In this document: positions 43,491 to 52,853 of the stretch, in pieces | Position numbering within the stretch: the first letter of the stretch is position 1 | Layout: every line of letters begins with the position of its first letter | Assembly (NCBI RefSeq): GCF_001424345.1 | Contig: NZ_LMPF01000021.1 | Span: 820 to 64,819, forward strand | Length of the DNA: 64,000 nt | Source of the DNA: Burkholderia sp. Leaf177 | Lineage (GTDB): Bacteria > Pseudomonadota > Gammaproteobacteria > Burkholderiales > Burkholderiaceae | Direction of reading: 5' to 3' | Program-made: the position numbers and the translations under genes | The notes under the pieces: generated by a model | What the model saw: the letters and a program-made list of their open reading frames with translations, nothing else | Database searches by the model: none | What the model was told of the DNA's origin: nothing

Positions 43491-44891
43491 GACGTCCACG
43501 CCCGGCGACGTCGTTGCGTCGCGCATGCTGTATGCCGACAAGATCCGGTACAGGGTCACGCGCGACACGCCGAGCTCTTTTGCGGCTTCGCCAAGACGGC
43601 CGCGATTCCTGAGCAGGGCCATTTCGATTGCCTGCCGCTCGCCGGCTTCGCGGGCCTGCGCAAGCGAGGTCGGAGCCGGTTCGGCAAATTCGCCGAGTTC
43701 CAGGTCATGCGCGCCGATCAGCCGTCCTTCGGCCATGACGATCGCGCGCCGTACGCGGTTGATCAACTCGCGCACGTTGCCAGGCCACGAGTAGTTATGC
43801 AGCGCGGCGACGGCATCGGGCGCAAAACCGCGCAACGGCCGGTGCGCATCTTTCTTGTAGCGGTCGAGCATGTGTTTCGCGAGCAATTCGATGTCCTTGC
43901 CGCGCGCGCGAAGCGGCGGTTCATCGATTTGAAGCACGCACAAACGATGGTACAAGTCGGCTCGAAACCGTCCTTCGACCATGGCCGTCTGCATTTCCAC
44001 GTGCGTAGCCGAGATGATGCGTACATCGACGGATGTCGAGCCATGTCCGCCCAGCCGTTCGACTTTGCGTTCCTGTAAAAAACGCAGCAGGCTGGCCTGG
44101 CTTTCAAGCGGCAAATCGCCGATTTCATCGAGGAAAAGCGTGCCGCCATTCGCGGCCTCGACGCGTCCGATCTTGCGCTGGTTCGCGCCCGTGAACGCGC
44201 CGCGCTCGTAACCGAACAGCTCCGACTGAAGCAGATGCGTGGGGATCGCGCCGCAATTGATCGCGACGAAGGGCTGGTCGCGCCGCGTGGAATGCCGGTG
44301 AATGGCGGCGGCCGTGAGTTCCTTGCCGGTGCCCGATTCGCCGGAGATGAACACGGGCGCGTCGGTAATGGCGACTTTGCGGATTGCCCTGAACAGCGCG
44401 AGCATGGCGTCGCAAGAGCCGATCATCTCGCCCTCCGCTTCGCTGCTGCCCATTGCGTTCACGTTGCCATGCGTGCCGCCCACCACGCCCGCGCGCGACC
44501 CGCCGTCGTGCAGCGCTGCGATGCCATAGGCATGCCCGAGCGCATTGAGGATACGTTCGCCGGAAGCGGGGAGCGTGACGTAATCGAAGCAGAAATCGCG
44601 GATCAGACGGCGGATGGTTTCGTTATCGAGCTGAACTGGAGTCAGCAAGGCGACCCAGCCGATGGTCTTGATCGCCAGCATAGTCTCGGCCAGGCGCAAA
44701 TTCGTCTGCACGTTGCGAGACGAAAAATCGAGCAAGCCGCCGCTCGGGTCCATTGAAAAACTTTCCAGGTCACGACCCAGTTCGGAATTTCTGACCGTCC
44801 AGCCGCGCGCATCCATCAGAGAGCGAACCTCGAGCGTCAAGGGATCGCCTACGTAATAAAGATGCCTGGGACTCGACGAAAAAGCTGCCAT
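43485..44891 (-). CDS. Sigma-54-dependent activator, VpsR-like (receiver-like, AAA+, Fis)
   Basis: A 468-residue enhancer-binding protein. The first 130 residues (RHLYYVGDPLTLEVRSLMDARGW) resemble the atypical receiver domain of VpsR. Then comes the AAA+ domain with Walker A GESGTGKE, the sigma-54 contact loop GAFTGA and Walker B GGTLFLDEIGDLP, and a C-terminal Fis helix-turn-helix (RLGEAAKELGVSRVTLYRIL). In Vibrio VpsR and the Burkholderia relative BerB such proteins respond to c-di-GMP and switch on polysaccharide and biofilm genes; that role is inferred here. A dyad 33-55 bases upstream of the ATG may be its own operator. Confidence 0.93.
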   Translation of the reverse strand: MAAFSSSPRHLYYVGDPLTLEVRSLMDARGWTVRNSELGRDLESFSMDPSGGLLDFSSRNVQTNLRLAETMLAIKTIGWVALLTPVQLDNETIRRLIRDFCFDYVTLPASGERILNALGHAYGIAALHDGGSRAGVVGGTHGNVNAMGSSEAEGEMIGSCDAMLALFRAIRKVAITDAPVFISGESGTGKELTAAAIHRHSTRRDQPFVAINCGAIPTHLLQSELFGYERGAFTGANQRKIGRVEAANGGTLFLDEIGDLPLESQASLLRFLQERKVERLGGHGSTSVDVRIISATHVEMQTAMVEGRFRADLYHRLCVLQIDEPPLRARGKDIELLAKHMLDRYKKDAHRPLRGFAPDAVAALHNYSWPGNVRELINRVRRAIVMAEGRLIGAHDLELGEFAEPAPTSLAQAREAGERQAIEMALLRNRGRLGEAAKELGVSRVTLYRILSAYSMRDATTSPGVDVD

Positions 44892-44923
44892 GAAAAGTTA
44901 CACCGGTTGGTTACAACGAATAA

Positions 44924-44946
44924 TGCCACCAAAACCATCGGTGGCA
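44924..44946. promoter_or_regulatory. Dyad upstream of the sigma-54 activator gene
   Basis: TGCCACC (44924-44930) pairs with GGTGGCA (44940-44946) around a 9-nt spacer, 33 bases before the ATG of the activator. It is a candidate site for autoregulation. Confidence 0.35.
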
Positions 44947-45164
44947 CGCGTTGTCTGGCTTGCGATTTTTACCCTGTTGACAAGGACGTTGGGGCGCATG
45001 CTCCTTTTATAACGGCTTTTTGGTTAGAAACTTGAAAGTTAAAGGCGTGACTCGGGTTAAAACTGCGCTATAGGGAAAACCCTTATCTCGGACGAAAACC
45101 AGGCCCCGGACGGTCTTGTCTGAGGATACGAAAGGAGGTGCGGTTCGGATGCGTCGCGCGCGAT

Positions 45165-46562
45165 TTATTCGGACGGCCCGGCGAGATCCACGGACAAATC
45201 GCGAAACGATGCGCCTGCATGCTCCCGAGGCAAATGCGCGGCGCCGCCAAAAAGTTTTTCGCGCAGGGTGCCGTCGGCGTACGAGGTTTTATAAATGCCT
45301 CTTGCCTGAAGCTCCGGAATCACTAGATCGATAAAATCCTCGTAGCTCTCGGGCGTTACCGTGCGCGTCAGATTGAAACCGTCCACGCCCGCTTCGTCGA
45401 CCCACGATTCCAGCGCATCAGCCACTTCAACCGGGTCGCCGACTATGGTCGTATATCGGCCGCCGAGCTTCAACTGATCGAGCAGACGACGCACGGTCCA
45501 GCCGGATTGGCCGTCGGTCACGCGCTGCACGGACGACTCGATACCGCGGCTTTTCGGAGCGCCCGGCGGCTGGATTTCGTCGTCGGGATTGAAGGTCGAA
45601 TAGTCGGTCCCGGTGCCTGCCGCGAAATGCGCCAGTCCGGCTTCCGGGCTCGCATACCGCGCATATTCGGCAAACTTGGCTTCGGCCTCGGCGCGCGTGC
45701 GGCCGACCACGACGGTAATGCCCATGAAGATCTTCAGGTCGGCGGGATTGCGCCCGGCATCGGCGGCTTGCTGGCGAAGTGCATCGACGAGCTTTTTCGT
45801 GCCTTCCTTACTCTGACTCGATACAAACACGCACTCCGCGTGGCGCGTTGCGAACGCCTGTCCGCGGCCGGAGGAACCGGCTTGGAAGAGGACCGGCGTG
45901 CGCTGCGGAGACGGTTCGGAAAGGTGATAACCCTCGACATCGAAAAAGCGCCCGTGATGGTTCACTTTGTGCACCTTCGCGGGATCGGCGAAGACGCGTG
46001 CTGCGCGGTCGCGGACCACGGCGTCGTTCTGCCAACTGCCTTCCCACAGCTTGTAGAGCACGTCGAGATATTCGTCGGCGCGGTCGTAGCGTTCGTCGTG
46101 CGCGATCTGCTCGGTCAGGCCCATCGCTCGCGCGGCGCTGTCCAGATAACCCGTGACGATGTTCCAGCCAATCCGCCCGTCGCTCAGATGATCGAGTGTG
46201 GAAAAACGCCGCGCCAGAAGATAGGGCGCTTCGTACGTGAGGTTCACCGTGATGCCGAAGCCGAGATGTTGCGTGACGGCCGCCATGGCCGAGACGAGCA
46301 TCATGGGGTCGTTCACGGGAAGCTGGACGGACTCTTTCAAGGTTACGTCGGCCGACTGCTGATACACATCGTAGACACCGACGATGTCCGCGATGAAAAG
46401 GCCATCGAACAGGCCTTTTTCAAGCAGTTTCGCAAGATCGGTCCAGTACGAAAGCTTGCGGTAATCGGTTGAACGGTCACGCGGATGCGTCCATAAGCCA
46501 TGGTTGATATGGCCCACGCAATTCATGTTGAACGCGTTCAAAAGGATCTTTTTCTTGCTCAT
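45165..46562 (-). CDS. LLM-class flavin-dependent monooxygenase (NtaA/SnaA/DszA type)
   Basis: A 465-residue luciferase-like monooxygenase that uses reduced FMN from a separate reductase. MSKKKILLNAFNMNCVGH at the start and TWHPRD-like sequence (LWTHPRDRSTDYRKLSYWTDLAK) match NtaA and DszA, which oxidise nitrilotriacetate, sulfones or similar compounds. The start at 46562 is taken because it opens with this sequence; the frame is open to 46613. A PLP aminotransferase lies 145 bases upstream on the same strand. No flavin reductase is adjacent, so the reductant source is elsewhere. Confidence 0.9.
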   Translation of the reverse strand: MSKKKILLNAFNMNCVGHINHGLWTHPRDRSTDYRKLSYWTDLAKLLEKGLFDGLFIADIVGVYDVYQQSADVTLKESVQLPVNDPMMLVSAMAAVTQHLGFGITVNLTYEAPYLLARRFSTLDHLSDGRIGWNIVTGYLDSAARAMGLTEQIAHDERYDRADEYLDVLYKLWEGSWQNDAVVRDRAARVFADPAKVHKVNHHGRFFDVEGYHLSEPSPQRTPVLFQAGSSGRGQAFATRHAECVFVSSQSKEGTKKLVDALRQQAADAGRNPADLKIFMGITVVVGRTRAEAEAKFAEYARYASPEAGLAHFAAGTGTDYSTFNPDDEIQPPGAPKSRGIESSVQRVTDGQSGWTVRRLLDQLKLGGRYTTIVGDPVEVADALESWVDEAGVDGFNLTRTVTPESYEDFIDLVIPELQARGIYKTSYADGTLREKLFGGAAHLPREHAGASFRDLSVDLAGPSE

Positions 46563-46707
46563 GGGAGTCCACGCGGAAAACGATGGATGAAGGACGCAAA
46601 GGGTCGATAGCATCGCACGGTAGAACGGCTCGGCGAACCATTGAATTGTTATTTGCTATGCATGAATGCGGACGCGGCGCATCTGGTCGCGCGCTCTCGA
46701 ATAGCGC

Positions 46708-47835
46708 TCACCTGCGCTCGATGTCCTTCAGGAAATCGGATACGCGGCCAAGTCCTAGTTGCAGCACATCCAGCGGATTGGCGAAGCCGATCCGCACATA
46801 ACCCTCCATTTCGAACGCGCTGCCCGGCGTGAACATGACGCCGGTTGCTTCGATCAACGAAGTACAGAATTCAGTCGATGATATGTCGACGTCGAACTTG
46901 AGCAGACAAACAGTCGCGGCTTTCGGCTTGACGTACGAGACCAGCGGCTCTTGTCGGACCCATGCATCGAGCGTCGCCAGATTGGTCCGCGTGATCGCGT
47001 GATTGCGATCGAGGATTTTGTCCTTTGATTCCAGCGCGATCGACGCCAGATGATCGTCGATCATCCCTACGCTGATGGTGTTGTAGTCGCGATGAATGCA
47101 GACCGCGCGAATCAGTTCGACCGGCCCGGCAATCCAGCCCAGCCGCAACCCGGCGAGCGACCACGTCTTCGACATGCTGCCCGTGCTGATGCCACGTTCA
47201 TAAAGGTCCGCAACAGACGCTGTAAAACCTGAACCCTCCTGATCTGTTCCCCGATAAACCTCATCGCACAAAAGATACGCGCCGCACGATTGCGCGATGG
47301 CGACGACCTCTCTAAGGAAAGCTTCGTCCATCAAGGAACCCGTAGGATTGTTCGGATTGTTGATGGCGATCAGCTTCGTCTTCTGGCTTGCGAGTTGGCG
47401 TAGTTCATCCAGGTCCGGAAGAAAACTGTTCTCCTCCCGCAGCGTCATGGTGTGCAGATCGGCGCCATAACTTTCGGGAATCGAATAGTGCTGCTGATAC
47501 GTTGGCAACACGGCAATCACACGATCACCGGGTTCGATCAACGTTTCATAGACGAGCGCATTCCCGCCTATAGCACCATGCGTGACCAGGATGTTCTTCG
47601 GCGTCTGCCGGTCGTATAGCGAAGCAATGTTCGCGCGCAGCCGCTCCGATCCTTCGATTGCGCCATAAGTCAGCTTCATGGGACGCAACTCGTCCATGAT
47701 GCTGTCCTGCTTGCCGGTCAGTGTCAGCAGTTGATCGACGGTCAGCGATTCAACGCACGTCTCGGCGAGGTTGTAGCGCGCCTCATGCTCGTAGCGGTCC
47801 ATCCAGCGTTCGACCAGAAAGTCCTTGATCTTCAT
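46708..47835 (-). CDS. Class I/II PLP-dependent aminotransferase-like enzyme
   Basis: A 375-residue fold-type I PLP enzyme. NNPNNPTGSLMDEAFL and LLCDEVYRG hold cofactor-binding Asn, Asp and Tyr, and SMSKTWSLAGLRLGW carries the Schiff-base Lys. The first residues MKIKDFLVERWMDRYEHEARYNLAETCV set it apart from ordinary aspartate aminotransferases and recall the capreomycidine-synthase-like group of Burkholderia annotations; whether it transaminates, or does beta-elimination or cyclisation, cannot be told. It precedes the LLM monooxygenase on the same strand. Confidence 0.87.
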   Translation of the reverse strand: MKIKDFLVERWMDRYEHEARYNLAETCVESLTVDQLLTLTGKQDSIMDELRPMKLTYGAIEGSERLRANIASLYDRQTPKNILVTHGAIGGNALVYETLIEPGDRVIAVLPTYQQHYSIPESYGADLHTMTLREENSFLPDLDELRQLASQKTKLIAINNPNNPTGSLMDEAFLREVVAIAQSCGAYLLCDEVYRGTDQEGSGFTASVADLYERGISTGSMSKTWSLAGLRLGWIAGPVELIRAVCIHRDYNTISVGMIDDHLASIALESKDKILDRNHAITRTNLATLDAWVRQEPLVSYVKPKAATVCLLKFDVDISSTEFCTSLIEATGVMFTPGSAFEMEGYVRIGFANPLDVLQLGLGRVSDFLKDIERR

Positions 47836-48003
47836 TCAAATCTCCGCGAGTCCAGTTCACTCGACGATACCCTGATTCCACGTCCAAAAATATCACGCGG
47901 CTCGGGCAGGTGAAACCGTTTGCTTGAAACGCGTCATGAAGCGACGCAGGAACGCCCGTTGCGTGATCTTTCTCACGGCATTAAAACTCTACGGGAGCTC
48001 ATC

Positions 48004-48207
48004 GTGAACAAGGACAAGATGGACGGCGTCAAAGAGCAGGTTAAGGGCGTGGTGAATCTCGGCATCGGAAAACTTACCGGCAACGAAGATCGAGCATTGC
48101 AAGGCGAGGTTGAAATTACCAACGGCTCGAACAAAAAGGACAAGGCGGACTTCGAGGACAACGTTGAAAAGGGCGCCGTCGATCCCGACAACCCATCGAA
48201 CGTATAA
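48004..48207 (+). CDS. CsbD family stress-response protein
   Basis: A 67-residue hydrophilic, Lys/Glu/Asp-rich protein. The family core is NKDKMDGVKEQVKGVVNLG and GKLTGNEDRALQGE, repeated in CsbD proteins, which are induced by general stress in many bacteria and have no known molecular function. The start is GTG at 48004 with GGGAG upstream. It stands alone between the aminotransferase and the amidohydrolase. Confidence 0.9.
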   Translation: MNKDKMDGVKEQVKGVVNLGIGKLTGNEDRALQGEVEITNGSNKKDKADFEDNVEKGAVDPDNPSNV

Positions 48208-48289
48208 GGCACGCGCACTTCCGGCACGCAATCTCTTATGACACACTCGCGGTTTGCTTAACGCCACCGCGACGTCAGGAGATTTTTTC

Positions 48290-49480
48290 GTGAATCCAAG
48301 TTTGTTGATCAGCAACGTTCGCATGGCGGACGGCACGTCCGTTGATATCGCGATTACTGCTGGACGTATCGATGCAATCGGCGCAAATCTTCCGCGCGAT
48401 ACCAATACGGTAGTTGAAGACGGCGCGAACGCGCTGGTGCTTCCCGGGTTCGTTGAAGGCCATACGCATCTGGACAAAACGAACTGGGGTTTGCCGTGGT
48501 ATCGAAACGATGTCGGCCCCAAGCTTGTCGATCGCATTGAAAACGAACGCGCGTGGCGCGCGAGTTCGGGACACGATGCAGGCGCGCAATCGCTCGCGCT
48601 CGCCCGCGCGTTCGTCGCGGCAGGAACGACGCGTATAAGGACGCACGTCGACATAGACACGGACGCCGGCCTCAAACATCTAAAGGGCGTTCTCGCGACC
48701 CGCGAAACGCTCGCTAATATTGTGGACATCCAGATCGTGGCGTTCCCTCAATCGGGCATGCTGCGCCGCGCCGGAACCAGTTCGCTCCTAAGCGATGCGC
48801 TCGAATCAGGTGCCGACGTGCTCGGCGCGCTCGATCCTGCGCTTATCGACCAGGACCCGGTCCAGTCGCTCGACACGACGTTCGAGATTGCGGATCGGCA
48901 TCAGAAGCCTATCGATATCCACCTCCACGAGCCCGGCGAAATCGGCGCGTTCACGATCAAGCTTCTGCTCGATCGTGTCGAAGCGCTCGGCATGCAGGGA
49001 CGCGTTGTGATCAGTCATGCGTTCTGCCTAGGCATGCTGCCGGATCGTGAACGCGATGTGTTGCTCGCACGAATCGCCAAGCTCGACGTGGCGCTTCTGA
49101 CAACCGCGCCGCCATCGGTGCCGGTGCCGTCGCTTCGCGCTTGCATCGAATCGGGCGTGACGCTCTTTGCAGGCAACGACGGCATACGCGATACATGGAC
49201 GCCTTTTGGTTCGCCGGACATGCTTGAACGCGCGATGTTCCTCGCCATGCGCCACGACCTGCGCCGCGACGACGACTTGGCGCTGGCGTTCGATTGCGTC
49301 AGCACGCTCGGCGCACACGCGTGCGGTTTCACGGACTACGGATTGCGTGCGGGCGCGCGCGCGGATCTTGTTCTCGTCGATGCGGCAACTGTCGCTCACG
49401 CGGTCGTGGCGCGGCCGGTGCGGAAGGTGGTTGTATCGAACGGCAGAGTGGTTGCCCGCAACGGTGCAATGCTCGCCTGA
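48290..49480 (+). CDS. Cytosine-deaminase-like metal-dependent amidohydrolase
   Basis: A 396-residue enzyme of the amidohydrolase superfamily close to CodA/AtzC-type deaminases. The metal-binding start EGHTHLDKTNWGLPW, the HLHEPGE stretch, SHAFCLG and the late NDGIRDTW Asp loop match the CodA order. It would hydrolyse an amine or amide on a ring or guanidine-type compound. The start GTG at 48290 has AGGA upstream; the frame is open to 48254. The DJ-1/PfpI gene follows after 99 bases. The substrate is not determinable; cytosine itself would normally come with a codB permease. Confidence 0.87.
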   Translation: MNPSLLISNVRMADGTSVDIAITAGRIDAIGANLPRDTNTVVEDGANALVLPGFVEGHTHLDKTNWGLPWYRNDVGPKLVDRIENERAWRASSGHDAGAQSLALARAFVAAGTTRIRTHVDIDTDAGLKHLKGVLATRETLANIVDIQIVAFPQSGMLRRAGTSSLLSDALESGADVLGALDPALIDQDPVQSLDTTFEIADRHQKPIDIHLHEPGEIGAFTIKLLLDRVEALGMQGRVVISHAFCLGMLPDRERDVLLARIAKLDVALLTTAPPSVPVPSLRACIESGVTLFAGNDGIRDTWTPFGSPDMLERAMFLAMRHDLRRDDDLALAFDCVSTLGAHACGFTDYGLRAGARADLVLVDAATVAHAVVARPVRKVVVSNGRVVARNGAMLA

Positions 49481-49579
49481 AAACGCCGGGCCGGACGCTT
49501 CCCGTACGAGCTAAGATATCAGCGAGCGCCGGTCCAAACGGACTGGTTTCCTGCGTGATCTCTTCAATGGGAGAACAAG

Positions 49580-50161
49580 ATGGCAGCCAAGAAGATTCTT
49601 TTTCTGACCGGTGATTTTGCAGAAGACTACGAAACAATGGTGCCTTTCCAGGCGCTGCAGATGGTCGGTCACACCGTGCATGCAGTTTGCCCCGGCAAGA
49701 AAAGCGGAGACACGATCAAGACCGCAATTCACGACTTTGAAGGCGATCAGACTTATACGGAGAAACCCGGACATTTGTTTGCGTTGAACGCGAGTTTCGA
49801 TGACACGAATCCCGCCAGTTACGACGCGTTGATGATCGCCGGCGGTCGTGCACCCGAATATTTGCGCTTGAACGATCGCGTGATTGAAATTGTCCGGCAT
49901 TTCGCCGATGCCCAAAAGCCGATTGCCGCCGTGTGCCATGGAGCGCAACTGCTGGCCGCCGCGGACGTGATTCGGGGCAAGCGCATATCGGCTTATCCGG
50001 CCTGCGCACCGGAAGTCCGGCTTGCGGGAGGCGAGTATGCGGATATCCCGGTGGATAGCGCGGTGACAGACGGCAACTTCATCACTGCGCCGGCGTGGCC
50101 TGCGCATCCGCAATGGCTTGCGCAATTTCTGGCGCGCCTTGGAACGGAGATCAAGCTTTAG
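49580..50161 (+). CDS. DJ-1/PfpI family protein
   Basis: A 193-residue class I glutamine-amidotransferase-like protein. The reactive Cys is in [12 protein letters not shown] (C119, with H120), the conserved Glu near residue 15 is in DFAEDYE, and the GGRAPEYLR loop is present. Relatives act as glyoxalase III, deglycase, chaperone or isonitrile hydratase; none can be chosen. It follows the amidohydrolase on the same strand and converges on tcuC. Confidence 0.9.
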   Translation: MAAKKILFLTGDFAEDYETMVPFQALQMVGHTVHAVCPGKKSGDTIKTAIHDFEGDQTYTEKPGHLFALNASFDDTNPASYDALMIAGGRAPEYLRLNDRVIEIVRHFADAQKPIAAVCHGAQLLAAADVIRGKRISAYPACAPEVRLAGGEYADIPVDSAVTDGNFITAPAWPAHPQWLAQFLARLGTEIKL

Positions 50162-50245
50162 GCATCAATACAAAGTCAGCAAAAACGGCAGGCTTTAAGC
50201 TGATCAATTCGTTCCGGATTTCTGTTGGAAAAAACAAGATTTAGT

Positions 50246-50276
50246 CGCGCGGTCAGGCAAGAACACTGACCGCGCG
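50246..50276 (-). terminator. Hairpin terminator candidate of the tcu operon
   Basis: CGCGCGGTCAG and CTGACCGCGCG form a perfect 11-bp stem with a 9-nt loop, 11 bases beyond the tcuC stop. The T-run on the minus strand is displaced by about 10 bases, which weakens the case for an intrinsic terminator. Confidence 0.6.
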
Positions 50277-50287
50277 CCATCACTCCC

Positions 50288-51613
50288 TCACTCCAGTTTC
50301 GCCTGCAACTCAGCAGCCCCGCCGCGCTTATAAAGTGCCAGCGTCGCCACGAACCCGCACACCGCGGCAAAAATAAGCCAGTAAGCGGGCGCGGCTTTAT
50401 CGCCGGTTGCCTGGATCAGGTACGTCGATACCGCCGGCGTAAAGCCGCCAAAAATCGCCGTCGCCAGACTGAACGCCAGCGAGAAACCCGCCACGCGAAC
50501 ATTGACCGGCATGACTTCGGTGAGCGCTGCGACCATCGCACCGTTGTATCCGCCGAAGAAGAACGAAAAGTACAGCAGCACGCCGAGCATGCGCAGGAAA
50601 CTCGGATCATGCGCGAGCCACGAAAGCGCCGGGTAAGCCGTGATGATCGCCAGCGCCGATACAAACAACAGCACCGGTTTGCGTCCAATACGATCCGAAA
50701 TCGCGCCGCCGATCGGCAGCCAGATAAAGTTCGATACACCCACGAACAGCGTCACGATCAAACTGTCCGACGTGCTCAGGTGCAGCACGGCGCGCCCGAA
50801 TGTCGGCGTATAAACGGTGATCAGATAAAACGTGGTGGTGGTCATCGCGACCATCAGCATGCCTGCAATGACAGTCTTCCAGTTCGTGAGCATCGAGCGG
50901 AAAACTTCGGAGGTTGCCGGATGATGCCGGCGCGCCTGGAACTCGGCGGTTTCCTGCAGCGAGCGGCGCAGAATATATAGAAACGGCACGATCATGCAGC
51001 CGATAAAAAACGGCACGCGCCATCCCCAACCGGCAATCTGCGTCGGCGAAAGCCAGCTGTTCAACGCGTAACCGAGCGCGGCCGCAACCACGATCGCGAC
51101 TTGCTGGCTGGCAGACTGCCATGACGTATAAAAGCCTTTCCTGCCGGGCGTCGCCATTTCCGCAAGATAAACCGACACGCCACCAAGTTCGGCGCCCGCC
51201 GAGAATCCCTGCAGCAAACGCCCGATCAGCACGAGCGCCGGCGCCAGCAAGCCAATGGTCGCAAATCCCGGAACGCACGCAATGAGAATGGTGCCGCTCG
51301 CCATGATGGAGAGCGTGACGATCAGCCCGCGCCGCCGGCCGACTTTATCGATGTACGCGCCCAGCACGATCGCGCCCAACGGACGCATTAGGAATCCAGC
51401 GCCGAACACGGCGAACGTCTGCATCAGCGACGCAAATTCGCTGGCGGCCGGAAAGAACGTCTTGGCAATATAGGTTGCGTAAAAACCGAACAGGAAAAAA
51501 TCGAATTGCTCGAGAAAGTTGCCGCTGGTGACGCGCAGAACTGCGCCCAGCTTCGAGACGCTCGGCGCGGTCGCGCCCAACGCCTGCGGTTGAAATTCGT
51601 TACCGGTTGCCAT
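50288..51613 (-). CDS. tcuC: Tricarballylate/citrate:proton symporter TcuC (MHS family)
   Basis: A 441-residue twelve-helix major-facilitator protein of the metabolite:H+ symporter family. [20 protein letters not shown] is the loop 2-3 signature, and [20 protein letters not shown] sequence at the first helix is typical of citrate and tricarballylate carriers. GGAGACGAC precedes the ATG. Together with the tcuA and tcuB genes above it, the call is specific. It imports tricarballylate, which the TcuA/TcuB pair then oxidises to cis-aconitate for the TCA cycle. Confidence 0.9.
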   Translation of the reverse strand: MATGNEFQPQALGATAPSVSKLGAVLRVTSGNFLEQFDFFLFGFYATYIAKTFFPAASEFASLMQTFAVFGAGFLMRPLGAIVLGAYIDKVGRRRGLIVTLSIMASGTILIACVPGFATIGLLAPALVLIGRLLQGFSAGAELGGVSVYLAEMATPGRKGFYTSWQSASQQVAIVVAAALGYALNSWLSPTQIAGWGWRVPFFIGCMIVPFLYILRRSLQETAEFQARRHHPATSEVFRSMLTNWKTVIAGMLMVAMTTTTFYLITVYTPTFGRAVLHLSTSDSLIVTLFVGVSNFIWLPIGGAISDRIGRKPVLLFVSALAIITAYPALSWLAHDPSFLRMLGVLLYFSFFFGGYNGAMVAALTEVMPVNVRVAGFSLAFSLATAIFGGFTPAVSTYLIQATGDKAAPAYWLIFAAVCGFVATLALYKRGGAAELQAKLE

Positions 51614-51677
51614 GTCGTCTCCTGGATTTTTTTATTGCCACGCCGGCCATGATAGGCTCGACGGGCCCCGTTTTGCA

Positions 51678-52853
51678 TTAATCGTCGACCAGCAGTTTAC
51701 TCGGCTGGCGTTTTTCCACGGCCCATTTCAGCAGTGCTGCGCTGCGATATATCCCGTGTGCGAATTTGCCATACGGCAGCGTCAGGAACAATGCCATCAC
51801 AATGCCGAGATGAACGGCCAGTATCAGCGCCATCATGGATGTATCGCGCAGGATCAACAGTGCGAGACCGCTCGCGCTGGTCAACAACAGCAACGCGATA
51901 AACCCACGGTCCATCGGTTTTTGCGCGGTATCGCCGTGTTGCGGATGACGCCTTAGATTCAGCCACAACAAACCCGCGGGACCGACGAGCAAACCAAGAC
52001 CGCCAACCGATCCGAGCACGACCGGCAAGCTGGTGAGCGCGTAAGGCGCTTCGAGCTTGAGCACATAGTGATACAGCGTCGCCACGCATGTCGATGCAAA
52101 ACACAGCATGAAACCGTAAAACGTCAGATGATGAAAGCGCCGGCGTGCGAGTGAAAACGCGTCATCGGCGTTATTGCAGCCTTCTCCGTGGCCGCCGCCG
52201 AGATAGCGCAGGCTGAGTACATCGTGCGTTGCCTCTCCGATCGCCTCCGCCGACATCGCGCCCGGATCTTCATTGCGCCAGAAACGCCGGACGCCGACGC
52301 CGAGCGCGATCATCGCGAAGACGAATACGATGCCGAACAGCAACGCGAGCGTGTTGTGCGGGAACACCGCGTAGAAATTCCCGGCGAGCGGCGGCAATAT
52401 CAAAGCGCCTTTCAGCGCTATCGTCGAGATCAGAAAAAGCGCCAGACCAGCCGCGAGCGCAAGCGCGAGCGTCAGGCCGTTGCGTTTGTACAGCGCGCCA
52501 AAACCCGCTGGCCACGCATAGTCCACGTAGGTCTGCAAACGCACTTCGGCCATCGCTTTGGGAACGTTCACACCGAACTCGTGCGGCGGCGCGTATTGGC
52601 ACGCGTGCAGACATGCGCCGCAGTTGTGACAAAGATTTGAAAGGAAATGCACGTCGGCGCGGCCGAATTCGAGCCGGCGAGTCATGGCAGGGAACACGGC
52701 GCAAAAGCCCTCGCAATAGCGGCACGCATTGCAGATCTGCATGATGCGGCTGACTTCGCCTTCGGCGGCGGACATCGGTTTTGCAAACGTAATGGGGACT
52801 TCGTTCAATGCAAGCGCGCTGGCTTCGCGCGTCAGGTTTTCAAGCGTCTGCAT
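51678..52853 (-). CDS. tcuB: Tricarballylate utilisation protein TcuB
   Basis: A 391-residue membrane iron-sulfur protein that re-oxidises the FADH2 of TcuA and passes electrons to the quinone pool. Two ferredoxin-like cysteine clusters are visible near the start, [11 protein letters not shown] (about residues 42-52) and [11 protein letters not shown] (about 75-85), consistent with two 4Fe-4S clusters. Several hydrophobic segments and conserved His residues follow, suggesting haem as in Salmonella TcuB (about 380 residues). Its start overlaps the end of tcuA by 14 bases, so translation is coupled. Confidence 0.93.
   Translation of the reverse strand: MQTLENLTREASALALNEVPITFAKPMSAAEGEVSRIMQICNACRYCEGFCAVFPAMTRRLEFGRADVHFLSNLCHNCGACLHACQYAPPHEFGVNVPKAMAEVRLQTYVDYAWPAGFGALYKRNGLTLALALAAGLALFLISTIALKGALILPPLAGNFYAVFPHNTLALLFGIVFVFAMIALGVGVRRFWRNEDPGAMSAEAIGEATHDVLSLRYLGGGHGEGCNNADDAFSLARRRFHHLTFYGFMLCFASTCVATLYHYVLKLEAPYALTSLPVVLGSVGGLGLLVGPAGLLWLNLRRHPQHGDTAQKPMDRGFIALLLLTSASGLALLILRDTSMMALILAVHLGIVMALFLTLPYGKFAHGIYRSAALLKWAVEKRQPSKLLVDD

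Noticed and set aside
44941..44956. Sigma-54 promoter (TGGCAC...TTG) before the activator gene
   Set aside because: The TGGCACG match is present, but the GC of the -12 element is not at the required spacing.
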